Shown here one piece after another: positions 1 through 8,776 of a stretch of 64,000 nt of DNA. Both the position numbers and the translations under genes were made by a program. Numbering within the stretch: position 1 is the first letter of the stretch; each line of letters starts with the position of its first letter. The notes beneath the pieces were generated by a model. That model did no database searches. It worked only from the letters and a program-made list of their open reading frames with translations, and had not been told where the DNA came from. Source of the stretch: Polycyclovorans sp964425915 (GTDB lineage Bacteria; Pseudomonadota; Gammaproteobacteria; Nevskiales; Nevskiaceae). The stretch lies in the NCBI GenBank assembly GCA_964425915.1, contig CAYROO010000005.1, forward strand, positions 89,597 through 153,596. The letters are read 5' to 3'.

Positions 1-362
1 TCATCGGGGGCCGATAGCAGCGCCTGTGCCGTCACGGTCACGGTGGCGGCGTCGAGATCGTCCTGCAGGCGCTCCGCAGGCGGCGTGGCGTGCAGCGCCA
101 GCGCCGCCGCGGCCAGCGCCCAGGGCGCCGTATCGACCGGGGTGGCGGTATCACCGGCCCCGGTGAGGCTTGGCATGCGCAGGCTCAGTCCGACCGCCAG
201 CACCCCCAATGTTGCTGCAGCCGCCAGTGGGATCAGCGCCGGTCGCCGCGGCCTCGGCCGCAGCCGCAGCTGCGCCTGCACCCGCTGCCAGCCGTTGGCA
301 GGTGGATCGAAGTCCGGCAGGGCCCGCAGGGCCTCGGTCAGGGGTTCAGATGGCAGATTCAT
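1..362 (-). CDS. Probable anti-sigma factor, 3' part outside window
   Basis: The gene starts at an ATG at 362 and runs off the left edge, so only about 120 N-terminal residues are visible. It overlaps the end of the ECF sigma gene by 17 bp, the usual arrangement for a co-translated anti-sigma partner. The protein begins MNLPSEPLTEALRALPDFDP. It then has an Arg/Pro-rich stretch and one hydrophobic segment at about residues 43-60 (ALIPLAAAATLGVLAVGL), followed by Ala-rich sequence. A short cytoplasmic N-terminus plus a single membrane helix fits a membrane anti-sigma factor. No zinc-binding HxxxCxxC motif is seen in the visible part. The function is inferred mainly from position. Confidence 0.55.
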   Translation of the reverse strand, partial: MNLPSEPLTEALRALPDFDPPANGWQRVQAQLRLRPRPRRPALIPLAAAATLGVLAVGLSLRMPSLTGAGDTATPVDTAPWALAAAALALHATPPAERLQDDLDAATVTVTAQALLSAPD

Positions 363-921
363 GGGGGGCTCCTGGCAGCGTCTCGGTGCTGCCGAACTGT
401 TGCCGTAGACGGGCATGCGCCCGTGACAACTGCGACTTCGAAAAACTCACGGTGCGCCCGCACAGCGCGGCGATCTCGGCGTGGGTGTAGCCCTCGACGT
501 GGTACAGCCACAGCACCGCACGCGGCACATCCGGCAAGGTCGCCAGCACCCGTTCCAGATCGATGCTGTGCAAGTCCTCGCGCCCAATGCGGGCCTCGAC
601 CACCTCAGTCGTGGGCACGAACAGATCCTGCCATCGGCGCTGCGCGCGCAGATACATCAGCGCCTGGGTCGCCACCACCCGCCGCAGCCAGTGTCCGAAC
701 GGCGCCTCGCCACGGAACTGATGCAAGTTGCGGAAGGCGGTGACAAAGGCATCCTGCAGCACGTCGGCAGCACCGTCCGGGTCGTTCACCATGCGCCGCG
801 CCAAGGTGAAGGCCGGCCGTTCGAAGCGGCGGTACAGGGCCGCCTGCGCGCGGGCATCGCCACGACAGGCGGCGGCCAGCTCGGTGTCCGGAACCTCGAT
901 GTCGAAGGCGCTCATGCTCAT
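346..921 (-). CDS. ECF sigma-70 family RNA polymerase sigma factor
   Basis: A 191-residue protein with the two-domain layout of extracytoplasmic-function sigma factors. Region 2 lies at about residues 25-95 (RRFERPAFTLARRMVNDP, then the DAADVLQDAF-like core GAADVLQDAFVTAFRNL). Region 4 lies at about 120-175, with the helix-turn-helix GYTHAEIAALCGRTVSFSKS. It would direct RNA polymerase to a small regulon. It lies 57 bp downstream of an alpha/beta hydrolase on the same strand and overlaps the presumed anti-sigma gene. A second ATG two codons in is an equally possible start. The signal it answers to cannot be read from the sequence. Confidence 0.88.
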   Translation of the reverse strand: MSMSAFDIEVPDTELAAACRGDARAQAALYRRFERPAFTLARRMVNDPDGAADVLQDAFVTAFRNLHQFRGEAPFGHWLRRVVATQALMYLRAQRRWQDLFVPTTEVVEARIGREDLHSIDLERVLATLPDVPRAVLWLYHVEGYTHAEIAALCGRTVSFSKSQLSRAHARLRQQFGSTETLPGAPHESAI

Positions 922-978
922 CAGGATGCGGGTGGGCCCGCAAGGGTCGCAACCGCGACCTCAATGCCCCGCGCAGCC

Positions 979-1848
979 TCAGGCTAGCGTCTTCAGAAAC
1001 GCCCGAATGGCATCGCTGGTGGCGGTCGGGTTCTGTTGCATGAAGCAATGATCGCCGGCCACCCGTTCGATCCGCACCTGCGGTGCCAGCGCCCGGATTC
1101 GGCGGATCGTCTGGGGGAAGAATGGATAGCTGTCGGCACCGACCAGCACCAAGGTCGGAATCTTCAGGCGCCGGATCGCGGCCCAGGGATAGAACGGCTG
1201 TTCGAAAATGGCCGCCTCAATGGCGGGCGGGCAGCACAGCGCGCGCCCGGACGGTGTGTCGCGGGTGGCGTGGTCGAGAAAGTGATCAAGGGCCTCCTCG
1301 GTCCAACCGGCATAGACCCCGCGGCCGGCCAGACGCTGGCGGGCCTCGGTACGGTCGGCCCACAGCGCGCGCCGTCGCCGCGCGCCGTTGGACATCGGAT
1401 TGCGACCGAGGGCACTGGCCAGCTTCACGCCCAACCACAGGCGCCGCGGCAGCAGGATCGGGTCGAGCAGCACCAGCGCGCGGAAGCGCTCGGGCTGGCG
1501 GTCGGCCAGTCTCAGGGTCAGGGCGCCGCCGTAGCTGTGCCCCATGCCGATGATCCCTTGTGCCGGCAGGCCCTGCTCATCCATCACCGTCGGCACCCGC
1601 GCCAACATCGCGCGGCTGCCGCGGAAGCGGGGCGGGGCGTCGCTGTCGCCCTGGCCTTCGATGTCGTGGAGGAACAGCCGATGGTCCTCGGCCAGCGGGC
1701 GCAGCATCGGCCAGTAGACGCCGCCACAGAAGCCGTTACCGGACAGCCAGTGGATCCAGTCCCGGCCGGCACCGCCGTGGCGTCCGCGCAGGGTGGGGCC
1801 GTCGCCGGCGGTGGACGTCCAGCGAGGCAGATCGGTGTAATCGGTCAT
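979..1848 (-). CDS. Alpha/beta fold hydrolase
   Basis: A 289-residue alpha/beta hydrolase. The oxyanion region HWLSGNGFCGGVYWPML lies near residue 33, the nucleophile elbow is GHSYGG, the acid is in LVLVGADSYPFF and the catalytic His in VAGDHCFMQQ, so the triad is complete. No signal peptide is seen, so it is probably cytoplasmic. The frame stays open upstream, but the ATG at 1848 gives the family's normal length and leaves a 76-bp divergent promoter region towards the adaptor gene. The substrate is unknown. The gene may be co-transcribed with the ECF sigma gene 57 bp downstream. Confidence 0.82.
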   Translation of the reverse strand: MTDYTDLPRWTSTAGDGPTLRGRHGGAGRDWIHWLSGNGFCGGVYWPMLRPLAEDHRLFLHDIEGQGDSDAPPRFRGSRAMLARVPTVMDEQGLPAQGIIGMGHSYGGALTLRLADRQPERFRALVLLDPILLPRRLWLGVKLASALGRNPMSNGARRRRALWADRTEARQRLAGRGVYAGWTEEALDHFLDHATRDTPSGRALCCPPAIEAAIFEQPFYPWAAIRRLKIPTLVLVGADSYPFFPQTIRRIRALAPQVRIERVAGDHCFMQQNPTATSDAIRAFLKTLA

Positions 1849-1924
1849 GGGTTCAAGCGCGTGAACGGATGCGGCAGGGTCCGGCGGTTTACCATGCCGG
1901 CACATTCGATCCAAGTCCGACCGC

Positions 1925-3157
1925 ATGTCCCAACAGGCCGATCTCCTCGCGCGCCTCAAGCTCGATGCCCAGGATCGTGTCGCCGGGCCGTCCGGCCCGC
2001 GGCCACCCTGGCGTCTGGCGCTGCTGTTGATCGTCGGCGTGCTGCTGGGCGCGCTGGCCCTGTGGGCCTGGTGGCAGAAGCCCGATGCGCCAGCGGTACG
2101 CACGGCGGTGGCCCGCAGCGCGGCCGAGGTGCCCGCCAGCAGTACCTCGGTGCTGGATGCCTCCGGCTACGTGGTGGCGCGCCGTCAGGCCACGGTGTCC
2201 TCCAAGGTCACCGGTAAGGTGACCGAGGTGCTGATCGAGGAAGGCCAGCAGGTGGCCGAGAACGAGGTGATGGCGCGCATTGACGATCGCAATGTGCGCG
2301 CTCAGCTGGCGCTGGCCCAGGCCCAGGCCGACGCCGCGCGGGCGCAGCTGGCCGAGGTGCGGGTGCAGCTCGCCGATGCCGAGCGCAGCCTGCGCCGCAA
2401 TCGCGAATTGGCGGCCAAGGGGCTGGTGAGCCAGGCCGTACTCGATGGCAGCGAGGCGGCCCGCGATGGCCTGGCGGCGCGTCTCGCCAGTGCTCGCGAG
2501 CAGGTGGTGGTGGCCGAGCGCAGCGTGGCAGTGCAACAGCAGCAACTGGAAGACACCGTGGTGCGGTCGCCGTTTGCGGGCGTGGTGACAGTGAAGAATG
2601 CACAGCCCGGCGAGATGATCTCGCCGCTGTCCGCCGGCGGCGACGGCACCCGTACCGGCATCGGCACCGTGGTCGATATGGACTCGCTGGAAATCGAGGT
2701 CGACGTCAACGAGAACTTCATCAACCGGGTGCAGGCGGCACAGCCGGTGACGGTGCGGCTCAATGCCTACCCCGAGGCGCCCCTGTCGGGCAACGTCATC
2801 GCGGTGATTCCCACCGCAGACCGCAGCAAGGCCACGGTGAAAGTCCGAATCGGCTTGCGCGAAGTCGATGCCCGGGTACTGCCGGAGATGGGTGTGCGGG
2901 TGGCGTTCCTGCCCGAATCGGCGCCGGCGTCGGAGCCGGCGCAGACCCCTTCAGGGGTGCGTGTGCCGGCGGATGCGGTGGCGGGCGACACCGTCTGGGT
3001 GTTGCGTGACGGACGGGTGGAGCAGCGTGCCGTATCGGCAGTTGTCGATGATGGTGACGAGCGCATCGTGGGCGCCGGCCTGCGTGCCGGTGAAACCGTG
3101 GTGCGGTCGCCGCCTGCGGATCTGGTGGACGGACAGGTGGTCCGTCGCCAGCCCTGA
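1925..3157 (+). CDS. HlyD/MFP-type periplasmic efflux adaptor
   Basis: A 410-residue membrane fusion protein. A short cytoplasmic N-terminus is followed by one membrane helix at about residues 30-50 (LALLLIVGVLLGALALWAWW). Then come a lipoyl half-motif (SKVTGKVTEVLIEEGQQVAENEVMARID), an alpha-helical hairpin rich in Ala, Gln and Arg, the second lipoyl half (VVRSPFAGVVTVKNAQPGEM) and a beta-barrel domain. Such adaptors link an inner-membrane RND or ABC exporter to an outer-membrane channel. No transporter or outer-membrane gene follows, because the next gene is on the opposite strand. It therefore appears here as an orphan subunit. The substrate cannot be inferred. Confidence 0.87.
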   Translation: MSQQADLLARLKLDAQDRVAGPSGPRPPWRLALLLIVGVLLGALALWAWWQKPDAPAVRTAVARSAAEVPASSTSVLDASGYVVARRQATVSSKVTGKVTEVLIEEGQQVAENEVMARIDDRNVRAQLALAQAQADAARAQLAEVRVQLADAERSLRRNRELAAKGLVSQAVLDGSEAARDGLAARLASAREQVVVAERSVAVQQQQLEDTVVRSPFAGVVTVKNAQPGEMISPLSAGGDGTRTGIGTVVDMDSLEIEVDVNENFINRVQAAQPVTVRLNAYPEAPLSGNVIAVIPTADRSKATVKVRIGLREVDARVLPEMGVRVAFLPESAPASEPAQTPSGVRVPADAVAGDTVWVLRDGRVEQRAVSAVVDDGDERIVGAGLRAGETVVRSPPADLVDGQVVRRQP

Positions 3158-3164
3158 TGCGCCC

Positions 3165-4109
3165 TCAGGCGCTGCGGCCCATCACCCGATTTCGCAGGCC
3201 TCGGATCCGATCGAGCAGTCCGCCAGCAGGCGAACTCACCGGGGGTGGCGAGACCGGTTCGCTGACCTGGTAGCGCTGGTGCAGCACCGGCGCCGCCGCC
3301 AGCCGCTGGTGCTGGCGCAGCGCCGAATTGACGGTGATCTTGCACTGGCTCTCGCTCAGCGGCTTGGTGATGAAGCGATAGATCTGCCCCTGGTTGATCA
3401 GGTCGATGGCGGCACCGGCATCGGCCCGCTCGGTGAGGATCACCGACACCAGTTCGGGGTGGTGCTGCTTGAGCGTGCCGATCAGCGCCACCACCGGGTG
3501 GTCCTGCACCCGGGTATCCGACACCACCACGCCAATGTCCTGACTTTCCATCTCGCGCACGGCGGATTCCATGCTGTTGGCACCGACCACGCGCACCCCG
3601 CCGCCGAGCATGCGTTGCAGTTGGGGCGCCACCGCCGGATCGTCATCCAGCACCAGCACGGCGGGCCCGGTGGCGTCGACGGCATTGGCCGGCGCCACGG
3701 TGTGGCTGTCGCGTTCGGCGGCAGCCGTGGCGCGCGCGGCATCCACCGCCTTGGCCAGGGTGCCGCCGAGGTCGTCGTTGATCCACGGCTTGTTGACGAA
3801 GCGGAAGATCTCGCCCTCGTTGATGGAGCCGATGATGGCATTGAGATCGGAGTAGCCGGTCAGCAGGATGCGCATCGCGCCCGGCTGCAGTTCGCGCGCA
3901 CGTCGCAGTAACTCGATGCCGACCATCCCGGGCATGCGCTGGTCACTGACGATGACGTCGACCGTCTGTTGCTGCAGCACCCCAAGCGCGGCCACGCCGC
4001 TGTCGGCAGTGAGGACCTGATACGTGTTGCGGAACAGCATCCGCATGCTGGTCAGCACGCGTGGCTCGTCGTCGACGAACAGGATGACGGGCTTGGTGGC
4101 AGCGTTCAT
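3165..4109 (-). CDS. Response regulator with two receiver domains
   Basis: A 314-residue protein with two tandem CheY-like receiver domains and no DNA-binding or enzymatic output domain. Domain 1 (about 7-125) has acidic residues D13/D14, the phosphoacceptor Asp56 in VIVSDQRMPG and the Lys in FRFVNKPW. Domain 2 (about 148-270) begins AVLVLDDDPAV, has an Asp in VVVSDTRVQD and a Lys in YRFITKPL. The C-terminal ~45 residues are Pro- and Arg-rich. It overlaps the upstream histidine kinase gene by 4 bp (ATGA), so the two are very probably partners. It may act as a phosphorelay intermediate or through protein-protein contacts. Confidence 0.88.
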   Translation of the reverse strand: MNAATKPVILFVDDEPRVLTSMRMLFRNTYQVLTADSGVAALGVLQQQTVDVIVSDQRMPGMVGIELLRRARELQPGAMRILLTGYSDLNAIIGSINEGEIFRFVNKPWINDDLGGTLAKAVDAARATAAAERDSHTVAPANAVDATGPAVLVLDDDPAVAPQLQRMLGGGVRVVGANSMESAVREMESQDIGVVVSDTRVQDHPVVALIGTLKQHHPELVSVILTERADAGAAIDLINQGQIYRFITKPLSESQCKITVNSALRQHQRLAAAPVLHQRYQVSEPVSPPPVSSPAGGLLDRIRGLRNRVMGRSA

Positions 4110-5908
4110 GCAGCGGCCTCGGCAGGCACGGATTCAGGGGCGGCGTCACGCGGTTGGCGCCGCGGCAGATGGATGGCGAACTCGGTGCCCTTGCCGGGCT
4201 TGGAACGCACCTCAATCCGACCGTGGTGATCCGCGACGATGCGGTAGACGATGGACAGTCCCAGTCCGGTGCCCTGGCCCACCGGTTTGGTGGTGAAGAA
4301 GGGCTCGAAGATGCGTTCGCGCACCTCGTCGGTCATGCCGCTCCCGGTATCGAGAATGCGGATCGACACGCCGTCGGCGGTGGCCTGCGTGTGCAGATAG
4401 ATGCGGCCCTCGTCCTCAATCGCCTGGGCAGCGTTGGTGATCAGATTGAGGAACACTTGATTGAGCTGGGAGGGTGAGCACTCGATCTCCGGCAGTTGGC
4501 CGAACTGACGCACGATCTCGACCTTATGCTTGAGGTGGTTCTGCCCAATCTTGATGGCGGATTCCAGCCCCTGGTGGACATCGAAAAGATCGGCGCGCGA
4601 GCGGTCAACGCGGGAGAAGTCCTTGAGGCTGGTGACCAGCTCGGCCATCTGCTTGAGGCCGTGTTCGGCATCGTTGAGTAGGTTGTCGAGATCGGCGGTG
4701 AGGGCATCGGCATCCAGCGATTCGCGCAAGGCCTGGGCTTCGGCGAGGCGTGTCGCCACCTCCTCATCGCTGGCGCCCTCGCTGCCCAGGCAATCCAGTG
4801 CCGCCGCCTGGGTGTCCACCAGTTGCCGCAGATCCCCCAGCGCCGCGCGCACAATTTCATTGTTGCTGCGGACATAGCCGAGCGGGGTGTTGATCTCATG
4901 GGCGACGCCGGCGACCATCTGGCCCAGCGAGGCCATCTTTTCCGACTGCACCAGCTGGGTCTGGCTGGCCTGCAGATCCTGCAGCGCAGTGCGCAGGTCG
5001 GCGGTGCGTTCACGGACCTGGTCTTCGAGGTGTTCGTTGGCGGCATCCAGTGCACGATAGCTGCGGCTCAGGCGCACCCCGAGCCAGGCCAGTACCAGCA
5101 GCAGCACGGCGGCATAGGCCACCAGCCAGGTGCGGTATTGGTTGGCCACCGCCACCTGCTGGTTGTTCCAGGCGGTGTAGGTTTCTTCCAATGCCTGCAG
5201 ACGCTCTGCGGTGGGGCGGGCCAGGAACCCGCTGACCCGGTCGACCAGTTCGTCCTTGTCGGCCATCACCTCGCGGGTCCGCGCGCGCAGCGGGCGCAGG
5301 GCGGTCTGGAACGCCTCCGGCTGAGTGGCTGCCAGGGCTTCCAACTCGGCCAGCTGGCCGAGAATATTGGGGCCGTTGGTGGGCGTCTGCACCACACCGT
5401 AGGTGGTGACCTCGGAGCGCAGCGAGCCGAGCAGGCGCGACAAGGTGTCACGCTCCGCCTCCGGCGTCACCGCCAGAAGATCATCGGCCGCGGGCGCCAC
5501 CGCCACCATGCCGGCCACCAGCCGCTGGTTGACCAGAATGTTGCGCGCCTCGAAGTCAAAGGCGAGTTCGAACTTGGATTCGATGGTGTCGAGAAAGCGA
5601 TCCAGCGCCTCATCGACCGGCGGGCTGAGGCCGCGCAGGCGATCCTCGCCCTGCTCCAGCGCATCCAGCGCGTCGCCGAGTTGGGCGGTGGTGGCGGCGC
5701 GCACGTCGTTGACGTTGGCCATCGAGCTGACGCCGACCTGGGTGACCGCGCGGTTCAGGCGCACGTCGAGGGCATCGACCGAGCGCAGCAATCGCAGTCG
5801 GTCCTGGTGACGCGCATTGTCGGCGGTGAGCGTACCGCGCACCAGAAAAGCGAGCACGCCGATGGCGGCCACCGCCAGCAGCGCGATCAGGAGCTGCCTG
5901 ACCCCCAT
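4106..5908 (-). CDS. Membrane sensor histidine kinase
   Basis: About 600 residues. A first membrane helix at the N-terminus (LLIALLAVAAIGVLAFLV) is followed by a ~230-residue all-helical periplasmic region resembling DAHL-type sensor domains. A second membrane helix (LVAYAAVLLLVLAWLGV) leads into a coiled coil with the HisKA H-box VAGVAHEINTPLGYV, then the HATPase N box NLITNAAQAI, G1 DTGSGM and G2 GTGLGLS. I chose the ATG at 5908 over the one at 5923 because AGGAG lies six bases before it, within the first five codons of the longer reading. It is translationally coupled to the double-receiver gene downstream. The signal is unknown. Confidence 0.9.
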   Translation of the reverse strand: MGVRQLLIALLAVAAIGVLAFLVRGTLTADNARHQDRLRLLRSVDALDVRLNRAVTQVGVSSMANVNDVRAATTAQLGDALDALEQGEDRLRGLSPPVDEALDRFLDTIESKFELAFDFEARNILVNQRLVAGMVAVAPAADDLLAVTPEAERDTLSRLLGSLRSEVTTYGVVQTPTNGPNILGQLAELEALAATQPEAFQTALRPLRARTREVMADKDELVDRVSGFLARPTAERLQALEETYTAWNNQQVAVANQYRTWLVAYAAVLLLVLAWLGVRLSRSYRALDAANEHLEDQVRERTADLRTALQDLQASQTQLVQSEKMASLGQMVAGVAHEINTPLGYVRSNNEIVRAALGDLRQLVDTQAAALDCLGSEGASDEEVATRLAEAQALRESLDADALTADLDNLLNDAEHGLKQMAELVTSLKDFSRVDRSRADLFDVHQGLESAIKIGQNHLKHKVEIVRQFGQLPEIECSPSQLNQVFLNLITNAAQAIEDEGRIYLHTQATADGVSIRILDTGSGMTDEVRERIFEPFFTTKPVGQGTGLGLSIVYRIVADHHGRIEVRSKPGKGTEFAIHLPRRQPRDAAPESVPAEAAA

Positions 5909-6058
5909 ATGGATTCTCCTCATTTATCGCTGCGGGGGTCGTCTGCCACCCGTTTGGCGTTACGGTAGGGAGCGCCGACCCACCCCACGTCATCTGTTTG
6001 GAGTAGGCGCCATCCCCCGACCTGACGTGAACTCTCCCGCAAATCTGGAGGGAAAACC

Positions 6059-6556
6059 ATGAATGACGACGCGCTCGTGCAGCGTCTGGCCCGGCTGGAA
6101 GCCGCCGAGGCGATCCGCAACCTGAAATCCCGCTACCTGGCCGCCTGCGACCGCAAGGACCCCGTCACCATGCGCGCCTGCTTTGCCGATGGCACGGTGG
6201 ACATCGACTATGGCGCGGTGGGGCGCTTCGACAGTGCCGACGCGCTGGTGGCGCTGTACGCACAGATCGCCTGCCACGATCACATGGTGGAACTGCACCA
6301 TGGCAGTAATCCGCAGATCACGGTGACCGGGGACGACAGCGCCGAGGCGACGTGGAGCCTGCAGTACGGGCTGATCAACACCCGCGACAAGCATCTCACC
6401 CAGCTGGCCGGCTACTACGAGGACGGCTACCGCCGCATCGACGGGCAGTGGAAGATCGTGCGGACCCGTTTCGTCGCCACCTCCACCCTGGCGCTGGAGC
6501 TGGATGCCAGCCAGCTCAAGGTGCTGTTTGCCGGCCGAACACCCCCCGCCGCCTAG
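6059..6556 (+). CDS. SnoaL-like / NTF2-fold protein
   Basis: A 165-residue protein of the SnoaL-like (nuclear transport factor 2 fold) superfamily. Early residues AEAIRNLKSRYLAACDRKDPVTMRACFADGTVDID match the family's first helix and strand. The C-terminal half contains the typical pattern GYYEDGYRRIDGQWKIVRTRF. Members include ring hydroxylase small subunits, ketosteroid isomerases, dehydratases and binding proteins, so the activity cannot be fixed from sequence. An AGGG ribosome-binding site lies about 7 bases before the ATG. The gene is monocistronic and its 3' end overlaps that of the convergent LysR gene by 4 bp. Confidence 0.8.
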   Translation: MNDDALVQRLARLEAAEAIRNLKSRYLAACDRKDPVTMRACFADGTVDIDYGAVGRFDSADALVALYAQIACHDHMVELHHGSNPQITVTGDDSAEATWSLQYGLINTRDKHLTQLAGYYEDGYRRIDGQWKIVRTRFVATSTLALELDASQLKVLFAGRTPPAA

Positions 6557-7461
6557 GCTGCCGTCGTGTGTAGTTGAGCTCGCAGCCATTGTAGCGCCGG
6601 GTCCTCGTCGCGGATCCGGTGCCAGGTGCAGAACAGCTCGGCCGGCGGTAGCGGCACCGGTGCCTCGAAGAGGGCCAGCGCGTGCAGGCGGCGCGCCGAT
6701 TCGGCGTGCCGGCGCGGCAGCGTCAGCAGCAGGTCGGAGTGGGCGACGATGGCGCAGGCCGCGTCCAGCAACTGGCAGCGCAGCGCAATCTCGCGATGGA
6801 TGCGGTGCTGCTGCAGGTACAGGTCTTCCAGCGTCATGCCGCTGCGCCGTGACGACACCGTGATGTGACGTGCCGCCAGATAATCGCGGCGGCTGAGGCG
6901 CTCTCGGTCGGCCCGGGCGACCACGCAGAACCGGTCATCGCCGATCTGCTGCTGTCGCAGTTCGGGATCATTCAGGCGCACCACATCGATGGCCAGGTCC
7001 AGCCGTTGCGCGGCGAGGTCAGCGGTGAGGTTGGCGCGGTCGATCCGCACACTGTCGAGGCGCGCCGTCGGCGCCACCGCCTGCAGTCGCTGGCTCAGCG
7101 GGGGCAGCAGGTCGGCTTCCAGCTCGTCCGGCATGGCCAGCCGCAGTTGCCGCAGGTCCTGTGCCGGATCGAAGGGATGGGCGCGATTCAGCGCGCCTTC
7201 CAGGCGCCCCAGGGCATCCCGTACCTCCGGCGCGAGGCGTCGCGCCAGCGCGGTGGGCGTCACCCCTCGGCCATGCCGTTCGAACAGGGGATCATCCAGT
7301 TGTTGACGCAGACGCCCCAGCGCATGGCTCACCGCCGAGGGTGACAGGTGAAGGTGGGCGGCGGCACGCGCCAGGTTGCGATGCTGGGCAATGGCGTCGA
7401 GTACACGCAGCAGGTTCAGGTCGAGCCGGGCCGCCAGGTTGGGATGATGCACATCATTCAT
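6553..7461 (-). CDS. LysR-family transcriptional regulator
   Basis: A 302-residue LysR-type regulator. The winged helix-turn-helix occupies about residues 13-75 (LDLNLLRVLDAIAQHRNLARAAAHLHLSPSAVSHALGRLRQQLDDPLFER). A linker helix and a two-lobed periplasmic-binding-protein-like effector domain follow. It is divergent from the acyl-CoA dehydrogenase operon across 85 bp that contain a perfect 9-6-9 palindrome (7470-7493), so it most likely controls that operon and itself. The effector is unknown; an acyl-CoA or a related carboxylic acid is a reasonable guess from the neighbours. Confidence 0.92.
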   Translation of the reverse strand: MNDVHHPNLAARLDLNLLRVLDAIAQHRNLARAAAHLHLSPSAVSHALGRLRQQLDDPLFERHGRGVTPTALARRLAPEVRDALGRLEGALNRAHPFDPAQDLRQLRLAMPDELEADLLPPLSQRLQAVAPTARLDSVRIDRANLTADLAAQRLDLAIDVVRLNDPELRQQQIGDDRFCVVARADRERLSRRDYLAARHITVSSRRSGMTLEDLYLQQHRIHREIALRCQLLDAACAIVAHSDLLLTLPRRHAESARRLHALALFEAPVPLPPAELFCTWHRIRDEDPALQWLRAQLHTTAA

Positions 7462-7469
7462 GATTGCGA

Positions 7470-7493
7470 CTGCATAAATTTCACTTTATGCAG
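7470..7493. promoter_or_regulatory. Probable LysR operator palindrome
   Basis: CTGCATAAA, six bases (TTTCAC), then TTTATGCAG: a perfect 9-bp inverted repeat. It starts 9 bp upstream of the LysR start codon and lies 53 bp before the acyl-CoA dehydrogenase ATG. It is A/T-rich in a GC-rich region, as expected for a LysR binding site controlling both divergent units. The sequence is seen directly; the role is inferred. Confidence 0.7.
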
Positions 7494-7546
7494 TGTAAGC
7501 AAGGGCAGTAGCATCCGCACTTCGCCCTTAGCCCCGGAATGCCGCC

Positions 7547-8776
7547 ATGGACTTCGAACCCTCTGCCCGCTCCAAGGATTACCAGAAGCGCGTGCGCGCC
7601 TTCATCGATCAGCACATTGCCCCCATCGAGCACGACTATTGGGAGCAGGTGCTGGCGCGGCGCAATGGCGGTGACTGGACCCAGTGGGCCATCCCGCCGC
7701 AGATGGAGGCGCTGAAGGCGCGGGCCAAGGCCGAGGGGCTGTGGAACCTGTTCCTGCCCGATCCCGAACTCGGTGCCGGCCTGTCGGTGCTGGAGTACGC
7801 ACCCGTCTGCGCCGAGATGGGTCGCAGCCTGATCGCGCCCGAGGTGTTCAATTGCAGCGCACCGGACACCGGCAACATGGAGGTGCTGTGGAAGTACGGC
7901 AGCGCCGAGCAGAAGGCGCAGTGGCTGACGCCGCTGCTGGCCGGCGAGATCCGCAGCGTGTTCTTCATGACCGAACCGGAGGTGGCCAGCAGCGACGCCA
8001 CCAACATGGCCGCCACCGCCGTGCTCGATGGTGACGAGGTGGTCATCAATGGCAAGAAGTGGTGGAGCAGTGGCGTCGGCGACCCACGCTGCAAGATCGG
8101 CATCTTCATGGGCCTCTCGCTGCCCGATGCCAGCCGCCACGCGCAGCACTCCATGGTGCTGGTGCCGATGGACACACCGGGGGTGGAGATCAAGCGCATG
8201 CTGCCGGTGTTCGGCGAGTACGACGAGCCGCATGGTCATGGCGAAGTCCACTTCAACAACGTCCGCGTACCCAAGGCCAACCTCATTGCCGGGCTGGGCC
8301 GCGGCTTCGAGATTGCGCAGGGGCGCCTGGGTCCCGGTCGCATTCACCATTGCATGCGCTGCCTCGGCGCTGCCGAATCGGTGCTGGAGCTGATGATCCG
8401 TCGCGGTATGTCGCGTACCGCCTTCGGCAAGCCGCTGCTCAACCTGGGCGGCAATCGCGAGCGGGTCGCCGATGCCCGCATCGCCATCGATCAGGCGCGC
8501 CTGCTGACCCTGTTCGCGGCCTGGAAGATCGACAAGGTCGGCGCCATTCCGGCGATGACCGAGATCAGCGCCATCAAGGTGGTGGCGCCCAATGTGTTGC
8601 AGCAGGTCTGTGACTGGGCGATCCAGGTGCATGGCGGGATGGGCGTGTCGCGCGACGTGCCGCTCACGGCCTTCTTTGCGCAAGCGCGTTCACTGCGTCT
8701 GGCCGACGGCCCGGACGAAGTACACAAGGGCGTGATCGCCCGCATCGAGCTGGCCAAGGCCGGTCTCGGCAAGTGA
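7547..8776 (+). CDS. Acyl-CoA dehydrogenase (ACAD10/11-like)
   Basis: A 409-residue flavin-dependent acyl-CoA dehydrogenase. It has the N-terminal helical domain, the FAD/substrate signature FFMTEPEVASSDATNM, the middle beta domain (VVINGKKWWSSG), and a C-terminal helical domain ending IQVHGGMGVSRDVPLTAFFAQARSLRLADGPDEVHK. It oxidises an acyl-CoA to the enoyl-CoA, passing electrons to electron-transfer flavoprotein. The length and the neighbouring phosphotransferase gene fit the ACAD10/ACAD11 type, where a kinase domain acts with the dehydrogenase on hydroxylated acyl chains. It is the first gene of a tight five-gene operon, and its stop overlaps the next GTG start. Confidence 0.92.
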   Translation: MDFEPSARSKDYQKRVRAFIDQHIAPIEHDYWEQVLARRNGGDWTQWAIPPQMEALKARAKAEGLWNLFLPDPELGAGLSVLEYAPVCAEMGRSLIAPEVFNCSAPDTGNMEVLWKYGSAEQKAQWLTPLLAGEIRSVFFMTEPEVASSDATNMAATAVLDGDEVVINGKKWWSSGVGDPRCKIGIFMGLSLPDASRHAQHSMVLVPMDTPGVEIKRMLPVFGEYDEPHGHGEVHFNNVRVPKANLIAGLGRGFEIAQGRLGPGRIHHCMRCLGAAESVLELMIRRGMSRTAFGKPLLNLGGNRERVADARIAIDQARLLTLFAAWKIDKVGAIPAMTEISAIKVVAPNVLQQVCDWAIQVHGGMGVSRDVPLTAFFAQARSLRLADGPDEVHKGVIARIELAKAGLGK

